Below, piece after piece: positions 24,737 to 34,700 of a stretch of DNA of 64,000 bases. Where the stretch lies: the NCBI GenBank assembly GCA_913061095.1, contig CAJXVM010000019.1, positions 36,640 through 100,639 on the forward strand, written 5' to 3'. How positions within the stretch are numbered: position 1 is the first letter of the stretch; every line of letters begins with the position of its first letter. A model generated the notes under the pieces. It was not told the origin of the DNA. It saw only the letters and a list, made by a program, of their open reading frames with translations, and did not search any database. Both the position numbers and the translations under genes were made by a program. The stretch comes from an uncultured Ignavibacteria bacterium (GTDB taxonomy: Bacteria > Bacteroidota > Ignavibacteria > SZUA-365).

Positions 24737-24782
24737 AACGAAACGCAAGCCGTTTTCTTCAAAGGAAACGGCTTGTTTCGTT
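24737..24782. terminator. Displaced host terminator hairpin
   Basis: AACGAAAC-g-CAAGCCGTTT (24737-24755) pairs with AAACGGCTTGTTTCGTT (24766-24782), with a one-base bulge. It sits directly after attR, where the terminator of tRNA-Asp stood before insertion, and between the convergent tRNA and response-regulator genes. It probably acts in both directions. Confidence 0.75.
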
Positions 24783-24798
24783 CCTTCCCCTCCACCAA

Positions 24799-25470
24799 CT
24801 AATCCGAGAGTTGCTGGGCGATGAGTGTCCGGTTTTCCAACGCGAAGCGTAGCAGAGCGTAGCTTCCGTGCAGATCGAGTTTGCCGGAGATGTTCTCGCG
24901 GTGATGCGTGGCCGTTCGTGGGCTGATATGCAATCGTTCGGCAATGTCGGCGCTGCTGTGGTTGCATGCGAAGAGTCTGAGCACGCGTCGTTCCGTGGCG
25001 GTGAGCACGGCGAGGCGAGCCTGCAGTTCGTCGAGCACTGCACTACTTGGTCGGCTGTTCGAGGGCCGGGTGGGGCTGATATGATACTCCCCGACGGCGA
25101 CGCGGTGAATGGCCTGCAGGATGTCGGTCATCGCGCTGTCCTTGAGAATGTAGCCGAGCGCACCGAGTTCGACGACACTCTCAAACATCGTTTCGTTGTC
25201 GTGAATCGTGAGGACGATGATTCGCGTATGGCAGTCCTCTTTTCGAAGCCGGCGAATGACGTCGATCCCACTCATCTCCGGCATCTCGATGTCCAGTACG
25301 GCGACATGCGGCCGATGTGAGAGAATGGCGTCCAGTGCCTGACGGCCGTTTTCCACCTCGGCGAGGATGCGAATGCGCGGGTCGTGTTCGATCACCTGCC
25401 TTAGCCCCAAGCGCACGACAGGATGATCGTCAGCGATCACGATGTTTATTCTTCGTCCGTTCTCCATCAT
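24799..25470 (-). CDS. NarL/LuxR-family response regulator
   Basis: A 223-residue two-component regulator. The receiver domain (1-125) has the acidic pair D14/D15, phosphoacceptor D60 (VAVLDIEMPEMSG), T at LTIHD and K at LKDSA. The C-terminal helix-turn-helix (about 155-215) is of the LuxR type (LTATERRVLRLFACNHSSAD). Its start overlaps the kinase stop (ATGA), so the pair is co-translated. It ends next to the element's right border and is therefore ordinary chromosome. Confidence 0.95.
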   Translation of the reverse strand: MMENGRRINIVIADDHPVVRLGLRQVIEHDPRIRILAEVENGRQALDAILSHRPHVAVLDIEMPEMSGIDVIRRLRKEDCHTRIIVLTIHDNETMFESVVELGALGYILKDSAMTDILQAIHRVAVGEYHISPTRPSNSRPSSAVLDELQARLAVLTATERRVLRLFACNHSSADIAERLHISPRTATHHRENISGKLDLHGSYALLRFALENRTLIAQQLSD

Positions 25471-28400
25471 GACGGCACCCCGGCGTCCTGCCGCTTATGA
25501 TCAGACGTGGATGGGGGATGCGCGGATGCGGGAGCTGGAATCTCGGCAAGGAGCTTCGTCCCCGCTCCTTCGCGGGACACGATCGTCATGCTGCCCCCGA
25601 GCATGTGCATCCGTTCGCGCATGCTGCGCAGGCCAAGCCCTTCATGCGTTCTACGGCTGCCTTCAACATCGAAGCCGCATCCGTCGTCTTCGACCGTGAT
25701 ATGCAGGCGGGACTTCCGATGCGAAAGCCGGATCGATGCGTGCCGCGCCTGGGCATGACGGATCACGTTGTTGGCCGCCTCCTGCAGGATGCGGTACAGC
25801 GTCAGCTGCGGCCCAGTCTCGAGCTCCTCGAACTCGGGGCTGACAACCATTGTCCACTCCGTCTCCGACGCCGCTTCGAAGGTCCGGATCATGTCCTCCA
25901 GGGCCTTCGTGAGCCCGAAGGTATCCAGTACGGGTGGATGCAGGTTATGCGAGATGCTCCGCAATTCCTGGAGCGCATCGTGCATCGAATGGGAAAGTTC
26001 ACCGAGGAGCGCATGCGCATCCGCGTCCGTTTCGTTCTCTTCGAGGGCGAGCTGCGCCCGGCTGCGGATGACGGCGAGTTTCTGCCCGAGGCTGTCGTGC
26101 AGATCGCGTGCGATGCGTGTCCGCTCCCGCTCCTGCGAATCGAGCAGCCGATGCGAGAACAGCCGCTGGATCTCCGTCTCCTTGCGCTCCGCTTCCGCCT
26201 GGACGCGCAGGGCGTTCAGCTCCGCTTTCCGGGCATTCGCCTCCGCGGCCGCGGCCCGCAGTTCCGATACGCGCCGCCGCTGACGCAGATGGCGCACCAG
26301 CAGCGCACTCAGGAGCAGAATCAGGACGGCACCCGCGATCGCACTGTTGCGCAGCGTGGTCTCCTGCGAGAGGCTGGCTGCCTGCAGGGAGCGGTCTTTC
26401 TCCAGCAGCTCGATCCGCTGCCGGTTGCGTGCGGACTCCGCCTCCTTGCCCCGGAGATTGGCTTCCGTGAGCGACATTTCGAGCTGCCGGATTTCCGCCG
26501 CGCGCGAGAGCAGTTGGATCTGCTGGCGATGCTCCCGGACCTGGAGCTGCCGGCGACGCAGTGCTTCCGCGCGGTGTTGGAGTTCGGCGGACTGCAGCGC
26601 CTTGTCCTTTTCCAGCAGGTCGATTGTATGCTCGCGTTGCTGGGCCTTGAAATCCTCGTTCAGCGCCAGGCGGACTTCTCTCTCGGCATCCAGCTTCACC
26701 CGTTCCAGGCGTAGGGCATACCATTTCCCCAGCAGATCCAGCGCCTCGCGGTACATGCCGAGTTCCTGGTAGGCCATGCCAAGGCATTTCAATGCCTGCT
26801 GGTATGCCACCGAATCATCCTTCGCCTTGGAACGTTCCACGAACGCCCGGGCGTAGGACAGGGCGCTGTCTGCCCGCTGCATGTTCAGGAGTTGCTTGAT
26901 CCGGATGCAGCTCACCACGGATGCACTGGTAAACCTCGGATTCTTCTCCCACATGTCCAGCGCGATCTGCGTGTAGCGCTGCGCCTCCCCGGAACGATCG
27001 AGCATGTAGCAGATATCCGCCATGACGAAGTATTCCTTCGTGCTGAACGGCAGACCCACCGCTTCCACTTCCTGAAACAACGTGATGGCCGTGACCAGGT
27101 CCGCACTGTCCGGGTCCGTCGTGCTCGCGACCTTGCGGTACAGGACATGCGCCTTTGTCAGCTGACTGTACGAGATACCCTGCTGGTCAGGGATGGCCTC
27201 GGCATCCCGTATCGCCATGTCGGCATACCGCAGGGCCTCGGTGTAGTCATCCATCCTGGCGAGCTGGTACGCGACAACCGCATCTTGTTTCCAGCGCTGT
27301 GCGGCAGCGGCCCCTCCGAGACTCCGAAGTATCGGGACGGCCTCGAGATAGCATTTCATCCGTGCCATGTCGGAGGTCAGTGTGTTCCCCTTGTTGAACA
27401 GTGACATGCCTTCGTACTTTCGATACTCCTCCTTCGCGGGCGTGTCGAACGCTGCCCGTTCGGAGGCGATGCGGTGCAGCCTGTCGAAGATGACCACCGC
27501 ACTGTCCCGATATGATCCCCATTCGGGATGCCGGGGACTTTCGGCCATTCCCAGATAGGACATCCCGAGACGGTTGAGGATCATGCAGTGACGTACCGTG
27601 TCAACGACGCGCTGTGCATCCAACGCGATGCTCCGATGCTCCGCGGCGATCACCGATCTCCCGAGCGTGTTCGCTGCCCGCGCCATCACCGCCCGGATCA
27701 TTGCCCGACTGGCTTCGTACCGGATCGATCCGGGCAGGAATGCTACCAGCCGGTCCGCGACACGAAGGACCTGCTCGGAGCGGTGCCACGCCTCGCAATA
27801 GTCCATCACAAGAAACAATGTCCGTCCTTTCTCCCCCTGTTCACCCGTCGCGGTCGAGATGCCCAGCAATCCGTGAGTATAATTGCTCGTGACAAGCATG
27901 GAGTCTGGTCCGGCAGCCCTATCGAGTGTATTCAGCTCCAATGCCGCCGTCCAGTGCCGCGCGGCATCGGACTTGCGCCTCACGAGCATGTACGTTTTTG
28001 CCAGCAGAGTATGCCAGTCCAGGGAGCGGAGTGCGTCATCCGCTTCATCCATCGCGCCCAGCCATTTCTCCCCGTGGAAAAAAACGGAATCGTATTGACC
28101 GATGCGTTGATAATAGCCCAAGACATACCCCTGGAAACGCATGTTCCAGACAGGATCCTGGCACACGTGTCGAATGTCCAGGCCCGCCTTGATGTTGTCG
28201 GACCCTGCCGTATGGTCCTTTTCACCGTACGCGATCAGCGTCAGGTATCGCAGGATCATCAGTTCCATCGATGCGCGGTCCCGAAAAGGAGAGACCTCGG
28301 TTTCTTTGAGAGATCGTACCCGCTCGAGGGCTTCCTCGAAACGGCCGCGCGCCTCCTGTCGCTCGCCCCGAATCAGCGACACGATCCCCAGGTGGCACAA

Positions 28401-28655
28401 TGCACGCGCCTGCGCCTCGCTCCAGCCGCTTGTCCGGGCGGATCGTAGCGCTTCCAGCGCGGCACCTTGCGCGCTTTCGGGTTCATCGAGGAGCAGCGAG
28501 AAAAAACGCTCTTCCGACGTCGTGAAGGGGAGGGAGTCCGGCGGCACCTCTCGCAGCGAGCGGCATGCCGGCGTGTCACGAATCCTTGTCCCGGGCATAT
28601 CGCTGTGGATGAGAGTAACGCAGAGTGCCCAGATCAGGACAGCGAGAATACGCAT
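25467..28655 (-). CDS. TPR-containing sensor histidine kinase (NarX/DegS type)
   Basis: A 1062-residue membrane kinase. The start at 28655 (MRILAVLIWA) has AGGAGGAG upstream and gives a signal peptide. Residues about 50-700 are a long helical array with TPR-like repeats, probably periplasmic. A coiled coil of repeated LLEKDKALQSAEL and LLEKDRSLQAASL segments leads to one membrane helix (AIAGAVLILLLSALLVRHL) near residue 780. The HisKA_3 dimerisation motif ARDLHDSLGQ lies near 850, and the HATPase has LQEAANNVIRHAQA and EDDGCGFD. It is the partner of the downstream response regulator. The signal is unknown. Confidence 0.93.
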   Translation of the reverse strand: MRILAVLIWALCVTLIHSDMPGTRIRDTPACRSLREVPPDSLPFTTSEERFFSLLLDEPESAQGAALEALRSARTSGWSEAQARALCHLGIVSLIRGERQEARGRFEEALERVRSLKETEVSPFRDRASMELMILRYLTLIAYGEKDHTAGSDNIKAGLDIRHVCQDPVWNMRFQGYVLGYYQRIGQYDSVFFHGEKWLGAMDEADDALRSLDWHTLLAKTYMLVRRKSDAARHWTAALELNTLDRAAGPDSMLVTSNYTHGLLGISTATGEQGEKGRTLFLVMDYCEAWHRSEQVLRVADRLVAFLPGSIRYEASRAMIRAVMARAANTLGRSVIAAEHRSIALDAQRVVDTVRHCMILNRLGMSYLGMAESPRHPEWGSYRDSAVVIFDRLHRIASERAAFDTPAKEEYRKYEGMSLFNKGNTLTSDMARMKCYLEAVPILRSLGGAAAAQRWKQDAVVAYQLARMDDYTEALRYADMAIRDAEAIPDQQGISYSQLTKAHVLYRKVASTTDPDSADLVTAITLFQEVEAVGLPFSTKEYFVMADICYMLDRSGEAQRYTQIALDMWEKNPRFTSASVVSCIRIKQLLNMQRADSALSYARAFVERSKAKDDSVAYQQALKCLGMAYQELGMYREALDLLGKWYALRLERVKLDAEREVRLALNEDFKAQQREHTIDLLEKDKALQSAELQHRAEALRRRQLQVREHRQQIQLLSRAAEIRQLEMSLTEANLRGKEAESARNRQRIELLEKDRSLQAASLSQETTLRNSAIAGAVLILLLSALLVRHLRQRRRVSELRAAAAEANARKAELNALRVQAEAERKETEIQRLFSHRLLDSQERERTRIARDLHDSLGQKLAVIRSRAQLALEENETDADAHALLGELSHSMHDALQELRSISHNLHPPVLDTFGLTKALEDMIRTFEAASETEWTMVVSPEFEELETGPQLTLYRILQEAANNVIRHAQARHASIRLSHRKSRLHITVEDDGCGFDVEGSRRTHEGLGLRSMRERMHMLGGSMTIVSREGAGTKLLAEIPAPASAHPPSTSDHKRQDAGVPS

Positions 28656-28874
28656 GGTCCGACTCCTCCTCAATAATGCACGGGTCTCTCGATGATCCGT
28701 GATGCGGATACAGGCGATCACGGCGATGCCACAGCGTGGCTAAAACCCGCCAGGATTGCAGATATTACGAATGCTATACCTGGAATGTATGTCGTACCGG
28801 CTATCCATGCAAGCGCATCCGTGGCGTTTTCCACGGACGCCCGCGACAGCGGGGCGCCGGCCGCCGATCGACGC

Positions 28875-31259
28875 TCACCGCAGGACGATCATCCGCATCT
28901 GCTGCGCGCCATGCGAGGTGACGAGCCCGCAGAACAGCATCCCCGCCGGAAGTCCCGATGCATGCAGTCGGACGACATGACTGCCAGCAGGAAGATAGCC
29001 GTCGACCAGCGTGCGGACACGACGTCCGTAGGCGTCATGGACATGGAGCTGCACATTGCCGGCCTCGCCCAGCTCGACGCGGATCACCGTCTCCTGCGCG
29101 ATCGCCCCGAAGGGATTCGGATGGTTCTGATGCAGAACGCAGGAGGCGGCAGAAGGCGCACCGTCCGAGGGATGCTGCCGGTTCGATTTGGGCGCAGCCT
29201 CACACGCCTCTTTCGGAACGGCGTTCTGCGTCTCATCATAGGTGTAGCCGGACTTCTGGACGTTGGTGACGTTGAAACACCAGGAGCCCACGGGATTGCG
29301 GTCCCAGGCCGTCGTCAGCGTGACTTCGCCGCTCGCGGAGGTCGTACCCGAGACCGTTCCGGTTGTCGCGCTGTAATATGATGCCGTCACGAGCGCGCCT
29401 TCCACCGGCTCTCCGCCCGGATACTCGCGTATCACCACCGCATCCTCGGCCGCGATTTTGTTCCCAGGTAACGTCACACGGGTGACGGTCTGGAAAGAAA
29501 GATACATGGTCCCGGACTGGGGGATGCTGACCGTCACGGTCACATCGTCGGTCCCAGTCGCACTGCTGTTGTCGGTGACGGTCAGCGTCGCGGTGTACGT
29601 ACCCACCGCACCATAGGTGTAGGTGGGATTCGGCTGGGTGGAGGATCCGACGGCGTCGCCGAAGTCCCAGGCATAAGCGTCGATGGTGCCGTCCGGGTCA
29701 TACGAACCCGACGCGCTGAACTGCACCGTCAGTCCCGACACCGACGGTGCAGTCGCCGCCGCCACCGGCGACTGGTTTACGGTGCTGCCTCCGGGATCGT
29801 ACTCGTACCACGCCCTGCCGTATTGCGGTGTGTAGGCCGTGAAGTACAGCCTGCCGTTATACACGGTGAGAAAATGCGGATCGGAGCCGCCTGTGCCCGG
29901 GTTGACATCCCAGACCAGCGCCGCCGTGTTCGTCGCCGCGTCAAAGCTCCACAGCTCCATGCCGTCCGTCCCGTCGTCGGCGGCGAAGTAGAGCTTGCCA
30001 TTGAACTCCGTGAAGGAAAACCGTCCCGGGGTGCCGTAGTCGCTGATCCCGACGAGTGCGCCGGCCGCATCCGGGGCATAGTGGGGATTCGAACTCGCTG
30101 TGCCGACGGCGATGTCGGCGACAAGCTGCACGCTGCTTCCGTCATAGCGGTACAGTTCCCGCCCGGTTGTCGCGGTATACGCACTGAAATACAGGTCCCC
30201 GTCGTAGACGGTCATCCACGCGGGTTCCGAGCTCCCGGATGGATTGACATCCGCGAGCACGCCCGCCGTCCCGCTGTTCATGGGATCGTTGAGCGGGAAA
30301 CTCCAGAGTTCCGAATCGTCGTTCACATCGAGCCCGACGAAGTACAGGACGCCATCCAGCACGGTCATGAACACGGGGTAGGTGGAATGCGATCCGTTCC
30401 CCGTTCCGGTCACCATGCGAAGGGTGGATCCGTCCGTGCACCACAGTTCGTTCCCTTCGTACTGATTGCGGCTGTTGAAAAACGCGCAGCCGGCGGCCGC
30501 GACGGGCTCGTGCGCCCGGTACACATGACGACTGTACCATTGTGTGTACGGGTTGTCGTCTTCCATGCCCCACGGACCGGGTGTCATCGTCCCGATCGGA
30601 ACGGTGCCGCTGCCGTTGTGGATGAACAGCTCGCGACCGTACGCGCTGCTGCTGATCATGTCCAGCGCGTCGATGATCAGGCTGCCGTTCAGGGCGACCA
30701 TCTTCTGGACGTCGAGATCATCACAGAGTTCGACCGTGCCCTTCGCGGTGCCGTCCGTCCTGTACAGGCCGAAATCCCAGACCGGTCCGGACGGTTTCAT
30801 CCGGAATGATTCGAATGCGCCGAAATAGCTTTGACCGTTCATGGTGACATAGCCTCCTTCGAGAGAAGACGCATTCGTGGCCGGATCGAGCCGGCAGAGG
30901 TTATCAAGGAGCACCGTTCCGCTCACCGTTCCGTTGGTTGCCCACGGTTCGTTGCCCGCATTGCTGCCGTCATCGGCCCAGAACACCAGATGGCCGCCGC
31001 CGTTATGCAGAGTCCGCATCGCATCGAGCTGCGGCAGCAGCATCGACGCGCCGCCGGCGTCCAGCGTATACAGCGTGCTCCTGCGGCCGTCATTTCCACA
31101 GAAATGGATTTTTCCGTTGAACACGGTGCGTCCCGTGACCACCAGTTCATTCAGCGAGTTCGTCGCATTGATGTCGGCGACCATGCGCAGACTCTGGGAA
31201 TGCACCGTCGCAGTGAGCATGAGCAATGCCGTCAATACCGCCAATCCTGCGCGTTTCAT
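28875..31259 (-). CDS. Secreted ELWxxDG-repeat protein with PKD domain and T9SS sorting tail
   Basis: A 794-residue secreted protein. The start at 31259 has GAGGAGGAATT upstream and a clear signal peptide (MKRAGLAVLTALLMLTATVH). Residues about 30-480 are repeats with motifs such as ELWCTDGS, ELWSF, ELYRYDGS and MELWSFD, a propeller-like family of surface proteins. A PKD domain follows at about 497-585 (AYAWDFGDAVGS). The C-terminus (about 700-794) has HQNHPNPFGAIAQET and LPAGMLFCGLVTSHGAQQMR, a type IX secretion sorting domain. Binding partner unknown. Confidence 0.87.
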   Translation of the reverse strand: MKRAGLAVLTALLMLTATVHSQSLRMVADINATNSLNELVVTGRTVFNGKIHFCGNDGRRSTLYTLDAGGASMLLPQLDAMRTLHNGGGHLVFWADDGSNAGNEPWATNGTVSGTVLLDNLCRLDPATNASSLEGGYVTMNGQSYFGAFESFRMKPSGPVWDFGLYRTDGTAKGTVELCDDLDVQKMVALNGSLIIDALDMISSSAYGRELFIHNGSGTVPIGTMTPGPWGMEDDNPYTQWYSRHVYRAHEPVAAAGCAFFNSRNQYEGNELWCTDGSTLRMVTGTGNGSHSTYPVFMTVLDGVLYFVGLDVNDDSELWSFPLNDPMNSGTAGVLADVNPSGSSEPAWMTVYDGDLYFSAYTATTGRELYRYDGSSVQLVADIAVGTASSNPHYAPDAAGALVGISDYGTPGRFSFTEFNGKLYFAADDGTDGMELWSFDAATNTAALVWDVNPGTGGSDPHFLTVYNGRLYFTAYTPQYGRAWYEYDPGGSTVNQSPVAAATAPSVSGLTVQFSASGSYDPDGTIDAYAWDFGDAVGSSTQPNPTYTYGAVGTYTATLTVTDNSSATGTDDVTVTVSIPQSGTMYLSFQTVTRVTLPGNKIAAEDAVVIREYPGGEPVEGALVTASYYSATTGTVSGTTSASGEVTLTTAWDRNPVGSWCFNVTNVQKSGYTYDETQNAVPKEACEAAPKSNRQHPSDGAPSAASCVLHQNHPNPFGAIAQETVIRVELGEAGNVQLHVHDAYGRRVRTLVDGYLPAGSHVVRLHASGLPAGMLFCGLVTSHGAQQMRMIVLR

Positions 31260-31419
31260 GGCAATTCCTCCTCAGGCGTAAGAATGTGATGTCATGCGAG
31301 ATGTTGTGACCTGTTTGATCATACGCCGAACGAAGGGGAGCCGCAATGGGAGTTCATACCCATTTCTCAGCGAAAGACGGAACCACAACCCAGGCGGACG
31401 AGACACTGATTCGCCCATC

Positions 31420-31500
31420 GAAAATCCGCCTCATCTCCCCCGGTGGATCCAAACACAAGGTGCTAAATGGTACCATACAAACTCCGCAAGCCCCTCAAGA
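31420..31500 (-). repeat. Intergenic element, copy A (decayed)
   Basis: Matches the other copies on the minus strand at TTGCGG and GGATCCACCGGGGGAGATG. The reading frame is broken: a stop after LRSLYGTI and a one-base shift before TLCLDPPGEMR. The terminator hairpin has also lost its second arm. Confidence 0.6.
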
Positions 31501-31519
31501 GAAGAACTTCTTCTTCACT

Positions 31520-31542
31520 CTGAAGCGGTTTGAAACGCCGCC
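31520..31542. repeat. 23-bp direct repeat, left copy
   Basis: Starts CTGAAGCGGTTTGAAACG and ends CCGCC; identical to 37200-37222. The two copies flank the large FN3 protein gene. Confidence 0.85.
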
Positions 31543-31786
31543 TGATTGATACGCACCCTGAATCTGCATTCAGGGTGGCTTTGCTATTCATCACATTGCA
31601 ATGGACCTCTTCGCAACTTCTGATTTTATAAATGGGTATCTCTACCCATTGACATTCAGACTTACTGCTTCTATAATCACTCAAGATCAATCCCTCGACA
31701 TACCCCTCGGCCATCCCCCAGCGCGGGGAGACGCTTAGAATACGCGACGTATTCCGTTTCATGTACGATTCATCAGAGGAAGCACA

Positions 31787-34700
31787 ATGAAGCGACACAC
31801 ATGGATTCTCACCGCAGTAATTCTCATTCATTTCCTCTTCATTAACGTTTACCGATTGCCCGCCCAATGGTCATCCGATCCGACCGTCAATACGGCCATC
31901 TGCACAGAGTCCAGTTCGCAGGATGGACCGGCAATCTGTGGCGATGGCACTGGCGGAGTGATCATAGCGTGGAGAGACGACCGGGGGTCGAATTTGGATC
32001 TCTACGCGCAAAGGATCAGTGCTGCTGGCATTGCGCAGTGGACTACCAATGGTGTTGCGGTATGTACAGCACCCGGAACCCAAACCGGCGTTGCAATCTG
32101 TAGTGATGGTAGCGGCGGAGCAATTTGTGCATGGACTGATGGCCGCTCGGGAACGTCGACAGAAATGTATGCGCAGAGAATCAGTGGTTCTGGATCGGTT
32201 CAGTGGGCTGCTTCCGGTGTGCCGATCTGTACAGCTATGAAAGCTGCGGGATATGCAGTCATCCACCCTGATGGTAACGGTGGAGCCATAATAGCATGGC
32301 AAGATCGACGTTCAGGGGGATATGATGTGTACACGCAGCGCATCGATAATTCTGGCAATGTTCAGTGGGCCACGAATGGAGTCCCGATCTGCATTGCACC
32401 ACCTGGTCGAATTGATGTTCGGTTATCGAGCGACGGTGGCTCTGGATGGATATATGCGTGGACGGATAGCCGCGCAGGAAACCAAGACATCTACGCCCAA
32501 CGGCTGAGTAGCTCGGGTACACCTCTATGGATACCGTCGGGCATTGAAATCTGTGGAACAACGGGTCGTGATTGGTATCCACAGATCTGTTCCGATGGTA
32601 ATGGCGGGGCGATCATTTCATGGCTGCAAGGGCTGAATCCATATACGTTGTACTCGCAGCGAATAGATGGGAGTGGCGCCGTTCAATGGACAACAAATGG
32701 AGTTGTGGTATGCCCAAATACCTGTAAAAAATGGTGGAGCCCCTGCGGTGATGGCAGCGGTGGTGTGATCATCACATGGTCGGATGAGCGTTCAATGGAT
32801 GCGGATATTTACGTCCAGAGGATTAATGGTCCTGGTACTACTCAGTGGACAACGAATGGTGTCCCGCTGTGTACTGCTGCAAACTTGCAACGTTTCGTGG
32901 GAATAGGCGCAGATGGGAGCGGAGGGGCAATTATTTCGTGGGTGGATGAACGATCAGGCGCTTCCGATATATATGCGCAACGTGTAAATGCGATGGGAAT
33001 TGCCCAGTGGACTGCGGACGGAATACCCATCTGCACTGCTGTAGAAGAACAGGGAGATGTCAAATTCGTTTCCGAAAACAATAACGAAGCGATACTCACA
33101 TGGCAGGATTATCGATCTGGAAACAGCGACATCTACGCTTCAAAATTGGACGGAGCGGGCCAACTGGTTGGTCCACAGATCCTTCCTCCTGATCCGCCTT
33201 CGGATCTAACGGCTACGACGCTTTCTGCAGTGTCAGTGCGATTAGCCTGGCAAGACAATGCCGATGGAGAGACCCGCTTTCGTATTGATCGAAAGATCGA
33301 TAGCGGTTCCTGGACAACATATGCGACAGTACCTGCGAATTCGGAATTGTTCACGTCAATGGATCTCAGTCCCGCGACGGAGTACAGTTTTCGTGTACGA
33401 GCGGAGAACTCCAAGTACCAATCCTCGTGGTCGAACGTCGCCACGGCTACCACCTCATCATTCGATCCGCCGATCAACCTCACCGCCACGGCACATTCGT
33501 CAGTGGAAATCAAGCTGGAGTGGAAGGATGTTACCAATGGAGAGGACGGCTTTGTCATCGAGTACCGGCAGTCCGGATTCCCCTGGGCCCTCGCCGACAC
33601 CGTCGCGGCAGGCGTGGAAGAATTCACCATGAAAGGACTTGACCCGAATACGACATATGAGTTTCGTATTCGGGCGTTCGTTGGAGGTATCAGCTCCGAG
33701 TTCTCGAATACCGCGCAGGCGACGACGCTGCTGTTCCTTCCGGCTCCCACAAACCTTGAAGGCACGCTCCTCTCGGAAACCCGGATCGCGCTGACCTGGG
33801 AGGACAACGCCGACGGGGAGTCCGGTTACGAGGTCGAACACAACGAAGACAGCCAGGGCTGGACGCTGATATACACGACGTCCGCCGATGAAACCGGCTA
33901 CGAGGCACAAGGGCTCACTCCCAACACGACCAACGCCTTCCGCGTGCGCGCGGTGGGACCAGGCGCGGCCTCAGGCTATTCGAACGAGTACTCGGTCCTT
34001 ACCCGCATGAAACCGGCTTCCCCGCAGAACCTGCTCGCAACCGCAGTGGACCATACATCCATCCGCGTCACCTGGGAGCGGGGATCGGAGAACGAGGATG
34101 GGTACGAATTGGAGCGCAAGGCGCCTGGCGGAGACTGGGAAGTCCTCACCACATCGGGACCAGGTGACGGTGACATCCTCGATGAGAACCTCGAAAGAAT
34201 GACGCAGTACTGCTACCGCGTACGTGCCCAGAATGATCTGGGGTATTCCGACTGGTCAAACGAGGCATGCGCCACCACAATGGATATCCCCATTCCCGGA
34301 GCCCCCTTCGGACTGCGCGCCGAGGCGGATGGCCCCACATCAATCACCCTGACCTGGGTGGCACCCTCGCCTTCCTACGTTGAGACCTTCGAGATTGAAC
34401 AGTCCCTCACGGGTGATGAGGGAGACTTCTCCCGCGTGCCCCCTGATGCCCACGGCAAGGCACGGGCGCATACTGTTGATGGGCTCGATCCACAGACCGA
34501 ATACTACTTCCGCATCCGGGCGGTGAACGGTTCGGGCGCTTCGGATTACAGCAACCTCGCCAGCGCCACCACGCAGGGATCGGATGAGCCCTTCCGCCCT
34601 CGCAATCTCGCCGCTGTTGCTCTCGGCGAGACAGAAATCAGAATAACATGGGAGATGCCCGATCCCTCGAACGAGGACGGCTTCGAGGTGCAGCGTTCGC

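Larger units (their letters stand above)
31260..31786. other. Intergenic region between divergent secreted-protein genes
   Basis: 527 bp with no credible gene. It contains a decayed copy of the six-member intergenic element (31420-31500) and one copy of a 23-bp repeat (31520-31542). Confidence 0.6.
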
